A stretch of DNA of 64,000 nt from Paracidovorax konjaci. Lineage in GTDB: Bacteria; Pseudomonadota; Gammaproteobacteria; Burkholderiales; Burkholderiaceae_C. Made by a program: the position numbers and the translations under genes. The notes under the pieces are model-generated. The model ran no database searches. It was not told where the DNA came from and was given only the letters and a program-made list of their open reading frames with translations. This document shows, piece after piece, positions 47,426 to 55,169 of the stretch (within the stretch, counting starts at the first letter, position 1; each line of letters starts with the position of its first letter). The stretch lies in NCBI RefSeq assembly GCF_900112675.1, contig NZ_FOMQ01000002.1, forward strand, positions 392,132 through 456,131, given 5' to 3'.

Positions 47426-47545
47426 GTAACCAGCAGAATCTTGTGGATGGAAAAGGAAACCATCCTATCATCGCGCTAGGGCAATAGGCTACAAGGGGTG
47501 GAGTGGATGCAAGGAAACCACGCTGCCTGTGGATTCAATTGAAAC

Positions 47546-47590
47546 TGGTCGGGGTGAGAGGATTCGAACCTCCGGCCTCTACGTCCCGAA
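47546..47590 (-). other. tRNA-Pro(CGG) 3' fragment: island attachment site
   Basis: Read on the minus strand, 45 nt match the 3' half of tRNA-Pro(CGG): anticodon loop TTCGGGA, 3' anticodon stem CGTAG, T arm GGAGGTTCGAATCCTCT, acceptor strand CACCCCG and ACCA. The expected 5' partner strands (CTACG before the loop, CGGGGTG acceptor) are absent; foreign sequence follows instead. This is the duplicate 3' end left at one edge of an element integrated into tRNA-Pro by a tyrosine recombinase. The whole tRNA should lie at the other edge, right of the window. Confidence 0.82.
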
Positions 47591-47700
47591 GGCCATGGCA
47601 CTCGCCTTAGGGGACTGCTCCAGAGGGGTCTTCCCTCTAGAGAGGCGAATCATAACCTGCTTCCAAGCGCATCTGAACGAAAGTAGGTGAAGAGGTGGCT

Positions 47701-47722
47701 GGAACAAATTTGGAACAGATTT
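47701..47722. repeat. Tandem 11-bp direct repeat near the attachment site
   Basis: Two copies of GGAACARATTT (R = A then G) lie head to tail about 110 bp from the tRNA fragment. Short direct repeats near a core site can be arm-type integrase binding sites; this is inference. Confidence 0.4.
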
Positions 47723-47883
47723 CGGCTGCTCTTTTTCCGCGCCATGGAGGTGTATCGCCAGCAGATTTGACTGGCCGGCGGCGTCAAGGGGGGATGCGGT
47801 GCGGGTTGGCTGATGCCTCGTAGGCCGACTCGTGCGAAGAAGCGCTGCATATCGGCGATGCCTGAAGTCGTGCGGCCAATCCA

Positions 47884-47898
47884 TGAAGCGACGCTTCA
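47884..47898. repeat. Inverted-repeat module TGAAGN5CTTCA, copy A
   Basis: A perfect dyad TGAAGCG-A-CGCTTCA. The flank 20-50 bp to the right (CATAGTGAGCTCTCAATG, then GATGCAAG) resembles the flank of copy B at 55847. Confidence 0.5.
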
Positions 47899-48102
47899 CC
47901 CCAGGTGGCTTCATAGTGAGCTCTCAATGTGGAGCCCGCAGATGCAAGCCCAAAGCCCCCCTTCAGCGCTGGTCGCGACATTCAAGCGACCGGTAACCGG
48001 CGGTCGCCTTGTGCGGCGGCGACCTGGATTTGCAGGCCGCCCGGCGCTCCAGGCTTGGCTGTGCCATTCGAACCCACTTTGACGCATCGAGGTTCTGCTC
48101 CT

Positions 48103-48645
48103 GTGCGTCCCGTGCTGTTCTTGGACCTAGACGACACGTTGTGTCTCAATGCCCCCTACGGTGGGTTGCATGCGCGGCAGGCTGTGCGTGTCCCTGGGAA
48201 CGCGCCGCCGGACTTTTATGAGCGCCTGTTCGCGCCGGGCGCGGTCGCTTTCATGAACACGCTGCTCGACGAGTTTCAGCCCGGCATCGTGCTGACAACG
48301 AGTTGGCTTGCACTGCTGGAGCGTGAGGACTTCATCGAGATTTTTTGCCGCACGGGTTTGCAGAGGGTCGCGAACGCCTTGCACGCGCACTGGGACGCCC
48401 CTAGCAATAGAGGGACTTCACGTGTGGAAGCGATAGATGCCTGGCTCGCCCGGTATCACGAGGAGGGGCAGCCAGTCCTCATTCTTGATGACGTGATTTC
48501 TGGCGAAAGCCTTATCGGCTCATTTCACGAGGGCTGCGGCCGCGCTGTACTGTGTGAAGTGGACCAGGGGTTGAACGAGGGACATCTGAACCTGGCCCGA
48601 CAAGCCCTTAAACGCCCCTATGTCAATAGCCAGCCGTGGCTCTAG
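48103..48645 (+). CDS. HAD-superfamily hydrolase-like protein
   Basis: A 180-residue protein starting with the HAD catalytic motif FLDLDDTLCL (nucleophile and acid/base aspartates) and carrying a second-motif threonine in VLTTSWLALL and a fourth-motif LILDDVISGE. Proteins of this compact type are found alone in mobile DNA and as domains of RNA-repair/phosphatase proteins; the substrate is unknown. The GTG at 48103 is the likely start as it opens into the motif; in-frame GTG 48061 and ATG 47929 are alternatives with no better ribosome site. First gene inside the island. Confidence 0.75.
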   Translation: MRPVLFLDLDDTLCLNAPYGGLHARQAVRVPGNAPPDFYERLFAPGAVAFMNTLLDEFQPGIVLTTSWLALLEREDFIEIFCRTGLQRVANALHAHWDAPSNRGTSRVEAIDAWLARYHEEGQPVLILDDVISGESLIGSFHEGCGRAVLCEVDQGLNEGHLNLARQALKRPYVNSQPWL

Positions 48646-49108
48646 TTTGGCAAACAAAACGAGCGATTCTTCTGGAAATCCCGCACGTGGGCACCATAAC
48701 CGCACGCACTTTCGGCTTCAGTAGGTGTCTGGAGATGTGTAGTAAGTAAGAGTCCGATATCCGCTGCTTTAACGAAGCCCCGCTGTACCTGTACTGCTCG
48801 GGTCAGTTGGTTCCGGGCAATCAACTGCGTAAGCGGCGCAATGCCGGACCCGGCAACGGCTGCATCGTGCACCATCAGGAACCACGAGAGTCTAGCTGGA
48901 ATGGATGCAACCCGGAGTTGCCCCAAGGTGGTCGACGAATCTGACTGCTCGTCCGAAGCGATGACCTCCGCACTTTAGATATCACAGTCTCAACGCGATT
49001 TTCACGATGTGTTTTCTGGGCATGTACGAAAAGCACCTTATGGCGCTCTTGATATGCCAACGAATGTCACCGGTAGACGAGCGCTGGCAACTCCTTTGTC
49101 TTCCTCTC
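48646..49108. other. Non-coding stretch with a possible LysR-type remnant
   Basis: No intact gene is seen. On the minus strand, about 48830-48905, the translation HDAAVAGSGIAPLTQLIARNQL recalls the effector domain of LysR regulators (xDAAVAGxGIAxLP), cut off on both sides. It may be a decayed fragment or chance. Confidence 0.35.
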
Positions 49109-51058
49109 TCAGCTAAGGTTTGGCCAATCTTCCGGAACCAGGGCTGGCGGCTTTCGCCACGGGTCCTCGACTAGCGCTGCCTGGAACCAGTCCTCGCGCA
49201 GGTTGGCGTGCTCGGTGACGATAATTTGGAAACCCGGAGCCTCCTTCTGCGTGAACTCGAGCAGGAAACTGAAGAGCCGTCGTACTGCAACAACGTCGGC
49301 GTCTTCTTCGGTTTTGTCTACATCGCCTCCTGCCGCCTTGTAGAGCTCAACTGTCGGGAAGTAGACCTGCGTGGGCTGGTCAATCAGCAGGAAACGCGGA
49401 ATGGGCCGGTCGTTCTTGGCTGCGAACCAATGCAGCGCGAGCAATGCGGAAAGGTGGTAGGCCAGATGGTTTTCACCACCGCCAGACTTGCTCATCGGTA
49501 TGCTGCGTTCAAGTCTGTCGAAGGTGACGGTTAGATTTTTCAAGTCGAACCGGGCGGGGTATATCTTGAACTCGCCTTCGAGCTTGTCGATATACTTGGT
49601 GACTTGCGTCGAGATATTGTTAAGTATCGAATCAAGTCGGTCTTGGCTGTTGTCCGCATCAATTTTGCTCTCTAAGTCCGCGACCTTGGCCTGCAGCCTG
49701 CGGTTCTCAGCCTGAAGGCTTTCCAACTCAGAATCAGGTGTCAGCCCTTCCAAGAACAAGCTAACCCGGCCGACGACGCGTGCAGCGGCGTTGTTTCTTG
49801 AGCCCATCTGGGCGAGGAGTTCATTCGCCGAAATCGCGGCGGCAAGCTCCACCTCTTTGGTTTCGATGGTTGCCGAAAGGTCTCGAACCTTCTGTTCGTT
49901 TTCGGCGATGTAGGCGTCGAGCTGTGGCCGTTCGCCAAGGACGATATCCAACTCCTTGTCCAGGGTTGTCAGTTCTGCCAGCAGAACCGTTGCAATCGGT
50001 GACTCCATCGAAAGATTGGCCTCGCAGAACGGCCATTGCCACTCCCCGGTTGCGGGGTTCTTGGGAAACGCCTTAATGGATGCCAGTCTGTCGCGCTGCT
50101 CCGCGGCCTCGCTCTGGAACCCGTTGGCCTTCTTTGCGTACTGTTGAGCCGCATCCGTTCTTGCTTGGACGTCGCGACGTTCCTTGCGGAGGTCCAGAAT
50201 TTCACTCTCAAGCCTTCCGACCCGACTCGTATCTGCGTCCGGCACCGAGGTGGGGCGCCAGCGTAGCGCTCCGCGCAGTGAATCGATGATTTCCGATGGG
50301 GATTCAGAATCCTGTCGCTGCCCAAGGATGCTGACCGCCTGAGCTTCGGAGTACAGGCTGATAGCTCTTTGTTGCGAGGTATCAACGTTGTTTTTCGCCT
50401 GCTCCAACAACTTATTGGATAACTTCAAATCGCGTTGAACAGCTCTGAGTTTTGCTTCGAGTTCGTATCTGTCTTGCGACGATACCCCCAGCAGAATTGG
50501 CAGGGTGTCCTTGATTGCCTGAGGCTGGAACGGCTCGTTTTGCCGATAGAGCAAGATGTCTTTGTTGGCAACCAGCGTTTGCTTCTGGAAGAGGTAGTAC
50601 AGTGTGTGCTTTACGTTGGCGTCGTAAGTTGCTCTCGTGTTATTGGTCGGGACGTCAATGCGATTTTCCGGAATGCCAAGCAAGCGCGTAAGCAACGACT
50701 CCACTGCATCGTCGTCTGCATTCTGTTGAAGTTCGTTAAAGTCGGGAATGGCGATAGCGACCCCACGCCGGTACATCGCGATACTGCAGCTCTCGCCGCC
50801 GTGGGGAGGCGACGGCTTGGCGACGAAAACCTGTTCGTTTTCAAACTGGAAGAGAACAGAGTACCAGGCAACCTTGTCCCGAATGACGCCCTCGGCTACG
50901 TTGAAGGACGACCTGCCCATGCAGTACTCGATGATGTCGGACAGCGCGGACTTGCCTGTTGATGACCGGCCGGTGATGACGTTCAACCCATTGAGGTGAA
51001 AAGGCAGGTCTCGCCTGTCACCGTTCTTGCTGTACAGGTGTATCGATTTTATTTTCAA
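49109..51058 (-). CDS. ABC-3C system ATPase component (DUF3732, SMC/Rad50-like)
   Basis: A 649-residue SMC-like ATPase. Walker A is GRSSTGKS (30-37). Long coiled-coil arms run at about 205-330 and 370-480, with a reduced hook region containing PFCEANL (one Cys where zinc hooks have CxxC). The ABC signature region is SKSGGGENH (about 521), and the Walker B strand reads FLLIDQP (about 554-560), with Gln in place of the usual catalytic Glu; I recall this as normal for DUF3732. The start is TTG within TTGA overlapping the previous stop. It is the third gene of a three-gene unit matching the ABC three-component conflict systems predicted by comparative genomics. Confidence 0.88.
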   Translation of the reverse strand: MKIKSIHLYSKNGDRRDLPFHLNGLNVITGRSSTGKSALSDIIEYCMGRSSFNVAEGVIRDKVAWYSVLFQFENEQVFVAKPSPPHGGESCSIAMYRRGVAIAIPDFNELQQNADDDAVESLLTRLLGIPENRIDVPTNNTRATYDANVKHTLYYLFQKQTLVANKDILLYRQNEPFQPQAIKDTLPILLGVSSQDRYELEAKLRAVQRDLKLSNKLLEQAKNNVDTSQQRAISLYSEAQAVSILGQRQDSESPSEIIDSLRGALRWRPTSVPDADTSRVGRLESEILDLRKERRDVQARTDAAQQYAKKANGFQSEAAEQRDRLASIKAFPKNPATGEWQWPFCEANLSMESPIATVLLAELTTLDKELDIVLGERPQLDAYIAENEQKVRDLSATIETKEVELAAAISANELLAQMGSRNNAAARVVGRVSLFLEGLTPDSELESLQAENRRLQAKVADLESKIDADNSQDRLDSILNNISTQVTKYIDKLEGEFKIYPARFDLKNLTVTFDRLERSIPMSKSGGGENHLAYHLSALLALHWFAAKNDRPIPRFLLIDQPTQVYFPTVELYKAAGGDVDKTEEDADVVAVRRLFSFLLEFTQKEAPGFQIIVTEHANLREDWFQAALVEDPWRKPPALVPEDWPNLS

Positions 51059-51543
51059 GGCCTGACTCCCAATGTTGTGTAAACAGTCACGCGGTCATCG
51101 ATGCGTGCGAACTCTTTCCCAATAAAGCGCGAAACTCTCTGGCAAGAAACGGACTCTGTTGTCCCGGTGTCAGACTTTCGGACCATGTTAGGCACAGCTC
51201 TAAAACTGCCTGCATCCGTTATCTCAATGCATTGCCTCTCCAGCAACATGCCCAAGGCCTCCAGGGTGTACGGGACCAAATCAGAGGCTCTCTTGGGGAA
51301 ATTCACCAGTACCTCTTGGTTCATCTCAATCACGCGCAGTAACTGACTGCGATTGCCCGCAGCCAGGGTTTCGCGAGTCTCCTTGTGCAAGCACAATGGC
51401 AACACGAGAAACGTGAGAGAGAACGGCATACCATCGTGGCTGAGGTCGCCATGGCCCGTGATGGCTCTGTGCAAGAGTAGGCCGCAGAACGCTGGGTTGA
51501 AGAGGTTGCGGATTTCTACAGGGCGGTGGTTCCACGCTTTCAA
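51055..51543 (-). CDS. ABC-3C system middle component
   Basis: A 162-residue soluble protein. Its N-terminus (WNHRPVEIRNLFNPAFCGLLLHRAI) is the recognisable start of ABC-3C middle components, predicted helical adaptors placed between the effector and the ATPase gene. No enzymatic motif is seen. It starts at a TTG in TTGA, overlapping the effector stop by 4 nt, and its own TGA overlaps the ATPase TTG start in the same way. Weak start codons plus coupling would keep the three products in fixed, low ratio (inference). Confidence 0.85.
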   Translation of the reverse strand: MKAWNHRPVEIRNLFNPAFCGLLLHRAITGHGDLSHDGMPFSLTFLVLPLCLHKETRETLAAGNRSQLLRVIEMNQEVLVNFPKRASDLVPYTLEALGMLLERQCIEITDAGSFRAVPNMVRKSDTGTTESVSCQRVSRFIGKEFARIDDRVTVYTTLGVRP

Positions 51544-52751
51544 CGCTTAACTCCCAAGGCTTCATCCAGTCTGTCTAGAAATCGTGGGTGCCACCAAACC
51601 TTTGGTTTTGGCATGAAGTTTGCCAATATGTGGAAGCCTCCCCGAATGACGTAAGGCTCAGAGACTCGCTCGCGGATGCGTAAGGAGGCAATGTTTCCGC
51701 TCTCCAAGTCGGCCCATCTGTAGAGCTCTCGCCCGGCCTCTTGCAGCAAATCTTCGGCAGTTGTTTCGTCGAGGGTTTCGAACACGACGTCCTTGTAGCG
51801 GGACCATTCATCCACCAAACGCTCTTCGTAGTCCTCAATCTCGCCGGAAATGAGCAAGCTCTCGCGCGCCCAGGATGACCGCTGCTCAAACGCACGGTAG
51901 TAGTCGAGGATGGCGTTCCGTATCCGCGCGGAGCCAATGCCAATCTCCCGAAGCTGGCGCACAAACATGCGGGAGTCTGTGTCGACCAAAACACCCCCAG
52001 CCGGCTCTGCCTTCCGGAACGTGATTGGAAGGTTGTCCTCTTGATACTCGCTGTTAATTGCGGCTAGCTTGTCCGAGACTTCGAACCCTGTGATGGCGGT
52101 TTCTCGTTCGCGCGTGAGCAACTTGATGGTCAGGTCGCTCCACCAACCTTCAAGGCGCTCAAAAACCGCTTGACGGTTTTCTCGTTTCACCACTCTCATC
52201 AAATCCATGATGAGCGGGGGCAAGTCCTCAATTCGCGGGCTTGACTCGAAGATGCTTATCCTCGACAGGAAGTCGGTGCGCTCATTCTCTGGCAGTTCAC
52301 CGAACTCTTTTGCGATTCCTAGGATTAGGGCGGATGTGGTTTCCGCAAGTGCGTCTTCAGCGAGCTTCAGGAGCGATTGGTCGACGGGCAGTGTCGGAGC
52401 TCCCGGCCGGAAGTGGCTGAGGAATGACGACGCCGAAATCGTGGCTGTGGTGAAGAGGAAGAACTTCAGATTTGAAGTGATTCGACCTTCGCGTTTATAG
52501 GCTGCAAGCCACACGCGGACTGACTTCCAGAAGTCGACGCCAAGGTCTGCGAGGCGTTCACCCTCAGCCTTGTGCTTCAGGGAGCCCAGACTCTTTTTGC
52601 CGTCGGCATCAATGAAATCCAGGTCGTCGTCCTTCTCTATAAGGACGGCCGTCGATTCGGGCAGCTGCAGTATCTTGAGCAGCGCGAATCTAGGCTGGTA
52701 GATGTAGCCCAGCCCTTGCTCCCCAGCAGAGAACTTGTTCTTGTCGTTCAT
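51540..52751 (-). CDS. ABC-3C system effector/CTD component with PD-(D/E)xK-nuclease-like N-terminus
   Basis: A 403-residue protein. The N-terminus has GYIYQPRFALL (15-25), then IEKDDDLDF (38-46) and SLGSLKHKA (54-62). The order G-x-x-Q, E..D and S/Q-x-K fits the restriction-endonuclease fold seen in Cap4/DUF4297-type effectors. The C-terminal ~200 residues should be the ABC-3C partner domain (SRMFVRQLREIGI, AILDYYRAFEQRSSW, YVIRGGFHILAN). The ATG is preceded by GGAGG at 5 nt. First gene of the operon. Nuclease activity and phage defence are inference; C-domain subtype not assigned. Confidence 0.84.
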   Translation of the reverse strand: MNDKNKFSAGEQGLGYIYQPRFALLKILQLPESTAVLIEKDDDLDFIDADGKKSLGSLKHKAEGERLADLGVDFWKSVRVWLAAYKREGRITSNLKFFLFTTATISASSFLSHFRPGAPTLPVDQSLLKLAEDALAETTSALILGIAKEFGELPENERTDFLSRISIFESSPRIEDLPPLIMDLMRVVKRENRQAVFERLEGWWSDLTIKLLTRERETAITGFEVSDKLAAINSEYQEDNLPITFRKAEPAGGVLVDTDSRMFVRQLREIGIGSARIRNAILDYYRAFEQRSSWARESLLISGEIEDYEERLVDEWSRYKDVVFETLDETTAEDLLQEAGRELYRWADLESGNIASLRIRERVSEPYVIRGGFHILANFMPKPKVWWHPRFLDRLDEALGVKR

Positions 52752-53203
52752 CTGTACCTCCGGTTGCCGCCGCATCGGTGCTTTTGGACCTTCCCCACCA
52801 GCACGCGGCGTTTCTTTTTGTAAGCGCCGACTATACGGCTTATATGAGCCAGCCTGCGACAGTGGGAATGCTGCGGCGACATCGGTCACTGCATGTGAGG
52901 AGCGGCCAGCGTCTATGCGAGGTTATCGTGGTTGAGCTGCTCGATGCAGGTCGTGCTCTGGTTCGGTTGGCGGCCCTTGGCTGGAGTTCGCTGTCGGACT
53001 GGGATAGCCATGCTTTATGGTGGAGTTGTCACTCGAGGGGTGGTTTCGTCAGCTCCAACGGTACTTGGAGGTACCGCAACCTATCAACCCGCGCTGAACT
53101 GGTCATGTGCGGCAAGGGCCGTTTGAGCTGGGTGACGTTTTTTTGGTCGAGAGCAGGCCAGATGCGAGTGGATAGTGCGCCTCTCACCCAGTGCTGATGC
53201 CTA
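52752..53203. other. Intergenic region upstream of the ABC-3C and AbiE operons
   Basis: About 450 bp between the divergent defence operons. A plus-strand frame of 139 codons (52778-53197) has no recognisable content and no good ribosome site, so I treat the stretch as non-coding promoter DNA. Confidence 0.45.
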
Positions 53204-53250
53204 TGCTGTCGGCTATGATGCGTCCTAAGGACGCATCATAGCCGACAGCA
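53204..53250. promoter_or_regulatory. Perfect 47-bp palindrome upstream of AbiE operon (operator 1)
   Basis: Arms of 23 bp (TGCTGTCGGCTATGATGCGT, then CCT, 53204-53226; mirror 53228-53250) flank a single central A. The inner core GCGTCCT-N-AGGACGC is shared with the second palindrome 40 bp downstream. AbiEi antitoxins studied in Streptococcus and Serratia bind inverted repeats and repress their own operon, so this is the likely operator. Confidence 0.8.
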
Positions 53251-53273
53251 GGATTCTTGTCAAATTTCGGGAA

Positions 53274-53302
53274 TTTACAGAACTCTCATCACAGGTTAGC
53301 AT
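53274..53302 (+). promoter_or_regulatory. Candidate sigma70 promoter of the AbiE operon
   Basis: TTTACA (53274-53279) and TAGCAT (53297-53302) are separated by 17 bp. The -10 lies inside the second palindrome, so bound repressor would block polymerase. Confidence 0.5.
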
Positions 53303-53333
53303 CCGCGTCCTTAGGACGCGGATGCTAACCTGT
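53291..53333. promoter_or_regulatory. Perfect 43-bp palindrome covering the AbiEi start codon (operator 2)
   Basis: Arms of 21 bp (ACAGGTTAGCATCCGCGTCC plus T; mirror 53313-53333) flank a single T. It covers the putative -10, the expected transcription start and the first bases of the GTG start codon at 53332. The core is shared with operator 1. Confidence 0.8.
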
Positions 53334-54246
53334 GAGTGAAAAATCAATACTCCCCGAGCTCGTCAGGCCTATCCAGGAGCGGCTGGGGACGTGGGAGCGC
53401 CCCGTTGTAACTGGGTACGAACTGGGTGTTCTGGCCTCGACCTATGCTGAAAACCGTGCCATTTCGCTGCATGTGTACGCGGAACTGGTCCGCGTGCTTA
53501 CGTCCTTCGGGCTGATTTCACCGGCAAAGGAATTCAAGCCGGGCTCGGTCTTCCATCTTTTTGGGCGAAACAAGCCGCTGCCCATGGAGGTGGCCTGCTC
53601 GGTTGACCCGTTTGCCTATGTGAGCCATCTCAGTGCCATGGAGTACCACGGCATCACAGACCGGTTTCCTAAGGTCCTATACCTGTCCACGCCGCCGGCC
53701 CAGGAATGGAAAGAGCAGGCAGAGGCACGCATGGACAAGGACCTCAAAGAATTCAAAAAGGACTACCTAGCGGCCAAGCTGCCAGCGTTGAGATTTCAAA
53801 AGTTTGAGCGTGTCGGTGGCGTGCGGGTTGAATTGATGCGTCGTTCGCATCGGGGTGCCTTCAAGACCATCAAGTCTCCGTCTATTCGTGTGGCAATGGT
53901 CGGGCGAACCTTCTTGGACATGCTTCGTGAGCCTGAATCGTGCGGGGGCATGCTACATGTCGTCGATACCTATCGCGAATATGCAGGTAAGTATTTCAAA
54001 CTCATCCTTGACGAAGTGAGCAAGCATGGGACGTTGATTGAGAAGGCCCGGGCTGGCTACTTGTTGGAAAAGGTATGCGGCAGGGTTGACCCAGTGATTG
54101 ATGGTTGGGCTTCCACGGTTCAGCGGGGAGGCTCTCGAAAATTGGACCCGCAAGCGGAATACGCGCCATTTTTCTCGGAGCGGTGGGCACTATCGGTCAA
54201 CGTTCCTTCGTTGGACGGTCCGCAACTTGAGTCTGATGCGTTATGA
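53332..54246 (+). CDS. AbiEi-type antitoxin / transcriptional repressor (type IV TA system)
   Basis: A 304-residue protein. The N-terminal part (about 1-75) is a winged-helix-like DNA-binding region. The C-terminal part has AbiEi traits: AYVSHLSAMEYHGITDRFPK, VLYLSTPP and a strand-helix SPSIRVAMVGRTFLDMLREP. AbiEi neutralises the AbiEii nucleotidyltransferase and represses the operon. An in-frame TAA at 53326-53328 leaves the GTG at 53332 as the only start; it has no Shine-Dalgarno and lies in a palindrome, so translation may be leaderless or structure-controlled. The ATGA of the toxin overlaps its stop. Confidence 0.87.
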   Translation: MSEKSILPELVRPIQERLGTWERPVVTGYELGVLASTYAENRAISLHVYAELVRVLTSFGLISPAKEFKPGSVFHLFGRNKPLPMEVACSVDPFAYVSHLSAMEYHGITDRFPKVLYLSTPPAQEWKEQAEARMDKDLKEFKKDYLAAKLPALRFQKFERVGGVRVELMRRSHRGAFKTIKSPSIRVAMVGRTFLDMLREPESCGGMLHVVDTYREYAGKYFKLILDEVSKHGTLIEKARAGYLLEKVCGRVDPVIDGWASTVQRGGSRKLDPQAEYAPFFSERWALSVNVPSLDGPQLESDAL

Positions 54247-55094
54247 ACGAAGTAGAAATCGAAGCATGGGTTGCACAGGCCCCACAGGGGCAGCAAGGTT
54301 TCAGAGAAGCGGTGCACACCATCCTCGACAGCATTGGCCACTCCCAGAACCTGAGTGCCAAGATGGTGATGAAGGGTGGCCTGCTACTGGCTATCCGCTA
54401 TGACAGCTCTCGATTTACCCGTGACCTCGACTTTTCCACCAGAGAACGGTACACGGCAGAAAGTGCTGATGCGATTTTGGCGGAACTGACGGATGGGCTG
54501 GTTTCTGCAGAGGACCGCCTGCCTTATGCGACGGCGTGCCGTCTTCAGTCCCACAAGGTTCAGCCGAAGGGCGAAAACAAGACCCATCACAGCTTGGCGC
54601 TGAAAATCGGGTTCGCCAATCGCAGCAATGCGGCTGCCATGGTCCGTTTAGAGGCCGGGACGTCGCCACAGGTTGTGGAAATCGACTACAGCTTCAACGA
54701 GGCAGTCTTTGATGTGGAGGTACTGGAACTGGATGGGGGCGCAACCATTCATTCCTACACTTTGAACAACGTACTGGCTGAGAAGATGCGCTCACTACTT
54801 CAACAGCCCATTCGAAAGAGAAACCGCCGACAAGATGTTTACGACATCTGGCTATTGCTGGAGTCGGGACCTGCGCTTAGTACTGAAGAGCTTGCCAAGG
54901 TTCACGAAATGTTGGTGGCGTCATGTGGCTCAAAAGGAATTGTCCCGAACGCCGAATCCATGGAAGCCGATGCGGTGGTTACCATGGCCCGCAGCGGCTA
55001 CCAAGACTTGGCCTCCGATGTGGACGGTGACCTGCCAGCATTCGACGACGCGATGAGTCGGGTGGTGTCCCTGTATCGCAGCTTGCCTTGGTGA
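54243..55094 (+). CDS. AbiEii-type nucleotidyltransferase toxin
   Basis: A 283-residue member of the DUF1814/AbiEii family. The nucleotidyltransferase motif is KGGLLLAIRYDSSRFTRDLDF (44-64), with the GG pair at 45-46 and metal-binding D61 and D63. A later family segment, RQDVYDIWLLLES, lies near 196-208. Such toxins add nucleotides, in some cases to tRNA, and cause abortive infection. The start overlaps the antitoxin stop by 4 nt, fixing antitoxin-first translation. All key residues are present, so it looks active. Confidence 0.9.
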   Translation: MNEVEIEAWVAQAPQGQQGFREAVHTILDSIGHSQNLSAKMVMKGGLLLAIRYDSSRFTRDLDFSTRERYTAESADAILAELTDGLVSAEDRLPYATACRLQSHKVQPKGENKTHHSLALKIGFANRSNAAAMVRLEAGTSPQVVEIDYSFNEAVFDVEVLELDGGATIHSYTLNNVLAEKMRSLLQQPIRKRNRRQDVYDIWLLLESGPALSTEELAKVHEMLVASCGSKGIVPNAESMEADAVVTMARSGYQDLASDVDGDLPAFDDAMSRVVSLYRSLPW

Positions 55095-55169
55095 GTCCGC
55101 TCGGACGGAGATGAGAAAAGTACCAGGCCCTTGCTGGCTCATAGAAATTTGGGTGTTCTGACTTCCGGT

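Larger units (their letters stand above)
47591..48102. other. Island edge, no supported gene
   Basis: Just over 500 bp between the attachment site and the HAD gene. It holds an 11-bp tandem direct repeat and a perfect 15-bp dyad (see separate entries). Short frames in all directions look random. Confidence 0.5.

Noticed and set aside
45836..47479. Antisense open frame across pilB
   Set aside because: Shadow of pilB, no ribosome site or motif.
47546..47640. Functional tRNA-Pro or other complete tRNA
   Set aside because: The 3' half is clear but no 5' acceptor, D arm or 5' anticodon-stem strand can be found in the adjoining sequence.
47579..47914. 111-codon minus-strand frame at the island edge
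   Set aside because: It runs into the tRNA fragment, and its translation shows no conserved feature.
52778..53197. 139-codon plus-strand frame between the two defence operons
   Set aside because: No ribosome site, no recognisable content, and it fills the expected promoter region.
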